DNA of 60,000 nt from the NCBI RefSeq assembly GCF_030272615.1, contig NC_081410.1, forward strand, positions 118,119,140 to 118,179,139, read 5' to 3'. The position numbers and the translations under genes are program-made. Each line of letters begins with the position of its first letter. Position 1 is the first letter of the stretch. The stretch comes from Cryptomeria japonica. Its lineage: Eukaryota; Streptophyta; Pinopsida; Cupressales; Cupressaceae. Shown here in pieces: positions 55,441 through 60,000 of this stretch. Under the pieces are notes generated by a model that did not search any database, had not been told where the DNA came from, and worked only from the letters and a program-made list of their open reading frames with translations.

Positions 55441-57176
55441 TTAAGGCAACGACAATCAAGAACAGATACCCTATTCCACGCATTGATGAGTTGTTGGATG
55501 AGCTTCATGGAGCTATCTACTTCTCTAAGATTGATCTTCGTTTAGGTTACCATTAGATACGTGTACGAGCAGAGGATGTACACAAGTCTACCTTCCGTTG
55601 TCACTATGGGCACTATGAGTTTCTGGTAATGCCTTTTGGCCTTACCAATGCACCGGCCACTTTCCAGTCCTGTATAAACCATATCTTCAACAAGCAATTG
55701 AGGAAGTCGGTTCTAGTGTTCTTTGACGACATATTGATTTACAGTCGTACTTGGGAGGACCATCTCAGACATGTTGAGGAGGTACTTAGCATTATGGAGA
55801 GCCAGTCTCTATTTGCTAAGTTATCCAAATGTGAGTTTGGACTTAGGGAGGTTTTATATTTGGGCCATGTGATCAGTGCTGATGGGGTGAAGGTGCATGA
55901 GGAGAAGATTTAGGCAATTCGGGATTGGCCCCGCCCTCAAAACATTACTGAGTTACGTGGGTTCCTTGGTTTATGTGCTTATTACAGAAGATTTGTGAGA
56001 GGTTTCTCTCAGTTGGCAACACCTTTGACAGACCTCACAAAGAAAGGGGCGTTCAGATGGACAGAATAGGCACAGGGAGTCTTTGATAGACTCAAGGAGG
56101 TTATGAGCACTTGTCTAGTTTTGGCATTACCTGATTTCTCGTAGCCATTTGTCCTAGACTGTGATGCTTCAGGTCTGGGCATAGGAGCTGTGTTGATGCA
56201 GAACAGACATCCCATTGCCTATGAGAGCCGGAAGCTGCGAGATAATGAGAGGTTGTACTCTACCTATGATAAGGAAATGTTGGCTATTGTGCATGCTTTA
56301 GCTAAATTCAGACAGTATCTTGTTGGCAGCAAATTTGTGGTAAGAACCGACCACAACAGTTTGAAATATTTCCTAGATCAGACAGAGCTCAATAATCGAC
56401 AGCAAAAATGGGTGAGCAAGATTCAAGCTTATGATTTCGATATCGAATTCATAAAGGGGAAGAATAATACTGTGGGTGATGCACTCTCTAGGAAACCCTC
56501 ACTTGCTGCCCTATGTTCATTGAGAGAGATTTCAACAGATTGGAAGGCTCAACTTTTGGTTGAGTATTCCAAAAATCAGCATGCTTGTGAGGTCATGGAT
56601 GGTTTGATAGTGGATGACAGATACAGTGTGGTAGATGATATTATCTATTACAAGGGTAGGGTTTATCTCGTTCCGGGTTCATAGTTGAAGGAACAAATTT
56701 TGCATGCTTTCCATGATACTCCTACGGCAAGACATCCAGGGTATGTTAAGACTTACAAAGCAGTTCGAGAGAGATTCTCTTGGAAGGGTCTCAAAGATGA
56801 TGTTTTATGACATGTTCGTGAGTGTATGACTTGTCAGCAGAACAAGTCGGAGCATACTTATCCTACTGGGTTGTTACAGCCCTTGCCTATACCAGAATAG
56901 AAGTGGACTGGGATTTCTATGGACTTCATTACAGGTCTTCCTTGGGTGCAAGGGAAGGATTGTATCTATGTGATCATGGATAGGCTAACAAAATATGCCC
57001 ACTTCTTTCCCATTGCAGTTGATTTTACATCATCTCAGGTGGTTGAGCTATTTTTCAGAGAGGTGTTTAGACTCCATGGTCTTCCCAAGACCATAGTGAG
57101 TGACAGGGATAGCAGATTCATGAGTTCCTTTTGGCAGGAACTTTTCAGGCTAGCAGGCTAGCAGGCACTGAGTTGA
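55441..57176 (+). pseudogene. Ty3/Gypsy chromovirus-type pol fragment: RT, RNase H, integrase core
   Basis: One phase runs with few shifts from [15 protein letters not shown] (RT) through [24 protein letters not shown] (catalytic box), LGHVISADGV, DCDASGLGIGAVLMQ (RNase H), TDHNSLKYF, DALSRKP, the integrase zinc region (CMTCQQNK), MDFITGLP and VSDRDSRF. It ends at FRLAG near 57165. It is interrupted by stops near 55555, 55911, 56067, 56143, 56681, 56807 and 56898. Most fit CAG to TAG, one CGA to TGA. It closely resembles the element at 1-6164 but is far older. No LTR, gag or primer site is attached. Both ends are abrupt joins. Confidence 0.93.
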
Positions 57177-57289
57177 TACATAAGTTGACGGATATTATCG
57201 CAGGCTGTTTTTGCAGAGGCGATGACATAGCAGACACACCCCGTGAGCACAATTACGGATATAGTTGCGCTACAAAGATGATAGAGTAT

Positions 57290-57560
57290 GTGGCATAAAA
57301 ATGCAGGAGAGATGATCTTCCATGTTCCAAGCAGACACTGCAAAGCAATGCAATGTGGAGAGACTTCCCTTCATCTTGTTTTCTCGGCAGGGTCACGCAA
57401 ATACGTTTCATTTGCTTTTTGAGAAAGGAGCTGAAGTAGACGTTCAAGATGATCGGAAATAGACACCGTTGGACAATGCAATTACATGTAGACAAGATGC
57501 AGTCACAAATGTCTTTATGAAACTAGAACAAATTGTTGTAGTAATAAAAAAAAAAAATTT
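57290..57560 (+). pseudogene. ankyrin-repeat gene fragment
   Basis: GETSLHLVFS, then after a frameshift near 57388 RQGHANTFHLLFEKGAEVDV and QDDRK-stop-TPLDNAI. These follow the ankyrin pattern G-TPLHLA...GH...LLL-KGADV..DD-G-TPL. It ends before an A-rich run (57545-57557). Ankyrin repeats mediate protein binding. This piece has a stop and a shift and no start, so it is a remnant of a host gene. Confidence 0.65.
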
Positions 57561-58160
57561 AAAAAATTGATCAACAACGAAAGTTCAAGGGAGGCGGCAA
57601 GATCTCGATCTGACATAGATCTGATGGATTGTCTATGTATCGAATCACTTAGCAAGTTTTTGTGATTAATAGTTCCATCTATTGAATTGGGTATTAAGGT
57701 TTATCTTTAATGTTGTTTGGCGCTAGCGCCACAACATTGGAAACAATACTCATATATATGCCAGTCAGAGAGCGACATGAGAAACGGTGGTCTTACTGTA
57801 GACAAAACCAATTCGATACTCTCTTTCCATAGCATTTACAGATTTGCAGAGAAGGGTCTTCATTTGAATGCATGGCTGGGAAGATTATTGAGGAAGATCG
57901 ATGCCACATTGATACTACTGAGTGTCGTGTACGTGGCATATGGGCTCAACATCTCACAGATCCTGTTTATGTCAGATGAACACAACAACTAAAAGTATGT
58001 GTATCAAAGAGCAACCATCAAATGAGATCGAAATCTTCAAGTGCAAAGAATCAAGAATGAACAATTGTTGGATTGCGAGGAAGACTAACAAACAAAGAGA
58101 TAAGTAATCCATGTTTGATCAATGGTAATGAATTTCCTATGTTGTTATTAATTCATGCAA
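57561..58160. other. unidentified sequence between the ankyrin and importin fragments
   Basis: Short frames such as 57717-57992 have no recognisable domain. No LTR edge or primer site was seen. Confidence 0.35.
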
Positions 58161-58162
58161 TT

Positions 58163-58590
58163 ACATTATGCGTGTTATTTGTGAATCAAACATTGTCAGT
58201 AGGTGTCCACACACGACAAGCTGCATTTGAATATCTTGTTTCAATTTCTTCAACATACTATGAGAAACTTGCCCCTTACATGCAGGACTTCTTTGGAATC
58301 ACAACAAAAGCAGTTAAAAGTGATGAAGAGCTTGTTGCTCCTTAGGCTATAGAGTTTTGATGTACTATTTGTGATGAAGAATTCAGGAAGAATATGGAGG
58401 GGACTTTAGTGAAGATTCTGAGATTTCAAATTTCCATCTATAAACAAGTATTTGCCTGCAGAAGTGCAACAATCCATGAGGAAGCAATGTTGACCATAGG
58501 GGCTCTTGTTTATGCTACTAGTGGTGAATTTGCTAAGTACATACCAGAGTTCTATAAGTCATGTTTTGCAGGTGATCTTTCAAGATAAAG
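58163..58590 (+). pseudogene. importin subunit beta-1 fragment, internally deleted
   Basis: RQAAFEYLVSISSTYYEKLA, PYMQDFFGITTKAVKSDEE and CDEEF match a HEAT-repeat block of plant importin beta-1 (RQAAFECLV, YYEKL.PYMQ.IFNITAKAV, AIEFWSSICDEE). After a short bridge, QVFACRSATIHEEAMLTIGA and YATSGEFAKYIPEFYK match a later block (VFACRSATVHEEAMLAIGALAYAT). The intervening part of the protein is missing. Stops are TAG (CAG expected) and TGA (TGG expected) near 58345-58360. Importin beta carries cargo through nuclear pores; this copy cannot be functional. Confidence 0.85.
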
Positions 58591-58734
58591 AAAGGACAGA
58601 CCAAGAAGCATAAGAGATTTCATTCAAGGGAGAAAGAACTCGATGCTTGCAATCATAGGACTGAGTTGATGGCAGTAAGCATTTATCGAAGAAGAAGAAC
58701 CCATACAGTTTGTCCTTGCGATCTAGTTCTTCGA

Positions 58735-59040
58735 AGAGGAGGTCAGATGGTTGATATCAGATTCAGAGGGAGTCTAACATTTCATCAGAAGCAACCTTAG
58801 ACAAGGAGGTCAGATGGCTGATATCAGAATCAGAGGGAGTCTAACATTTCATCAGAAGCAACCTTAGACAAGGAGGTCAGATGGTTGATATCAGATTCAA
58901 AGGGAGTCTAACATTTCATCAGAAGCAACCTTAGACAAGGAGGTCAGACGGTTGATATCAGATTCAGAGGGAGTCTAACATTTCATCAGAAGCAACCTTA
59001 GACAAGGAGGTCAGAAGGTTGATATCAGGCTCAGAGGGAG
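58735..59040 (+). repeat. 67-bp tandem repeat, about 4.5 units
   Basis: GGTCAGA starts at 58741, 58808, 58875, 58942 and 59009, exactly 67 bp apart. Units hold GATATCAGATTCAGAGGGAG and ACATTTCATCAGAAGC. The last unit decays into the following sequence. No open frame covers the array. Confidence 0.93.
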
Positions 59041-59285
59041 CCACACCATTAGGAAGATATGCTTAATGCATTCTTCTCTATGAGATAGAAGTTTGAGGAG
59101 CAAGCCCTTGCTAATACACTCTTCTCTGTGAGGGTGAAGTTTGAGGAGAAGGCCCATGTTCCACCCTCTGGAATAGCCATGATGAATGTCATCATGTTGG
59201 GTACCGTGATGAATCGTGTTCCACCCTCTAGGAGTAGCCATGGTGGATGTCATTTCATAACTATATTATTAACAAGGATTCCTCC

Positions 59286-59635
59286 CTAGCTAATAGGGAG
59301 TGTTGATGTTGTAGTGGCCACCCTTGTGAAGAGACAGATGGTGTCATTGAGGACCAACCCCTTGTGAAAGGGTGCCTCCCTCATATATATAGAAGATGCA
59401 AACTCATTCTCTGATCCATTCAATTTATGTGAAGAGAAGTTTATATATCAGTTAGAGCAGATCGATCCTGTGAAAAAGGACAATAAGATTTGTTCTTGTG
59501 AAATTTGCTTCAAGGAGTGAAGCAATATATATTGGGCCCGTATCTTGCATTATTGCTAGACATATTTGATATATAAAGAAGACATTTTTATGCTGGGTGT
59601 TTCTCCCTCGAGTAGGAGGGTTTTCCCTTGGAGAT
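59286..59635 (+). repeat. Copia-type polypurine tract and LTR, 3' end truncated
   Basis: TAGCTAATAGGGAG (59288-59300) is followed by TGTTGATGTTGTAGTGG at 59301. CATATATATAG near 59382 is TATA-like. The 3' part has CTCCCTCGAGTAGGAGGGTTTTCCC, as found near the ends of many plant Copia LTRs. The expected CA end is missing, and a different Copia fragment starts at about 59636. The element that ended here seems to have contained the importin and ankyrin fragments. Confidence 0.65.
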
Positions 59636-59974
59636 CAAACTGCAGATATTATGACCAAACCTCTTTCAAAGTGAAGGTTGATCACTTCAGAAAAGGTTTA
59701 GGTATGATAGAAAGGTAATTTGCTTTGTAATCTATATTTGCATGTTTAATGTGTAAACTTCTTTGTCATGACGACATTTTTTGGATTTTATCCCCTGGGT
59801 TCATATCTAAGAGGTGACGATCTCTCAAGATAATGAACACTTGTATGGAGACATTATAAGGTGACAATCTTGTAATGTCCAAACCAGTTATCATGGTGGA
59901 TCTCTGGTGAACCATGGATGAAGCCATGATTGTGTTGTGGTAAAACATTCATATGAAGTGTTAGTGCACATACC
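59636..59974 (+). pseudogene. 3' fragment of a second copy of the Copia family at 35.8-48.2 kb
   Basis: Matches 44879-45235: the end of RNase H (GAGATCAAACTGCAGATATT, then LTKPLS and FRKGL) and the start of the 3' untranslated part, with small deletions. It is broken off by the LTR that starts at 59975. Confidence 0.9.
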
Positions 59975-60000
59975 TGTTGTGACCATTTCACACATCGCCC
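59975..60000 (+). mobile_element. start of another copy of the 4.3 kb LTR
   Basis: TGTTGTGACCATTTCACACATCGCCC repeats the first 26 bases of the LTR at 38689 with two differences. It runs off the window. Confidence 0.85.

Noticed and set aside
58163-58590. A functional importin beta gene
   Set aside because: Two stops, missing middle part, missing both ends of the protein, no introns or promoter.

Overview
The window looks like a stretch of a large, repeat-rich plant nuclear genome, most likely a gymnosperm. The gymnosperm call is an inference from the very long introns, the dense nested LTR retrotransposons of mixed age, and the long LTRs. No species is claimed. There is no sign of bacterial or organellar organisation.

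The one recognisable host gene runs on the minus strand and encodes a plant phosphoglycerate mutase-like (histidine phosphatase superfamily) protein. Six exons can be placed at 51204-51279, 50014-50166, 49244-49323, 48872-49031, 11690-11764 and 11401-11489. All exon ends have GT/AG splice sites, and the reading frame stays in phase across every junction. Exons 4 and 5 are about 37.1 kb apart, so most of the window (11765-48871) is a single intron. The last exons are not in the window and must lie beyond its left edge.

Left to right: 1-6164 is a young Ty3/Gypsy chromovirus on the minus strand with one in-frame stop. 6165-10114 holds old LTR-like debris. 10120-11185 is a solo LTR with a perfect TSD, followed by host exons 6 and 5. 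Inside the giant intron lie a solo LTR (14557-16481), an unidentified minus-strand coding relic with a tandemly repeated module (17003-25480), and a 5.85 kb gag-protease retrotransposon without reverse transcriptase (18552-24400) inserted into that relic. Further along are an hAT transposase relic (26202-27462), long featureless intron sequence, and a Ty1/Copia element (35798-48239). The Copia element carries a 4.3 kb solo LTR in its integrase-RT region and another solo LTR in its 3' LTR. Host exons 4 to 1 follow (48872-51279).

The right end (51920-60000) is a mosaic. It holds a second, minus-strand member of the gag-only family (51920-55440), a heavily stopped Gypsy pol fragment (55441-57176), an ankyrin-repeat fragment, an importin-beta fragment, a 67-bp tandem array, a Copia-type PPT and LTR, a second Copia 3' fragment, and the first bases of another copy of the 4.3 kb LTR.

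The elements form a readable nesting history. Most premature stops are explained by CAG to TAG, CGA to TGA or TGG to TGA changes, as expected from deamination of methylated cytosine. The most unusual items are the 37 kb intron, the coding frame that resumes exactly across an insertion, the two RT-less gag elements with palindromic GTACGG arrays, the 12 dispersed palindromes in the long LTR, and the block of captured host gene fragments.
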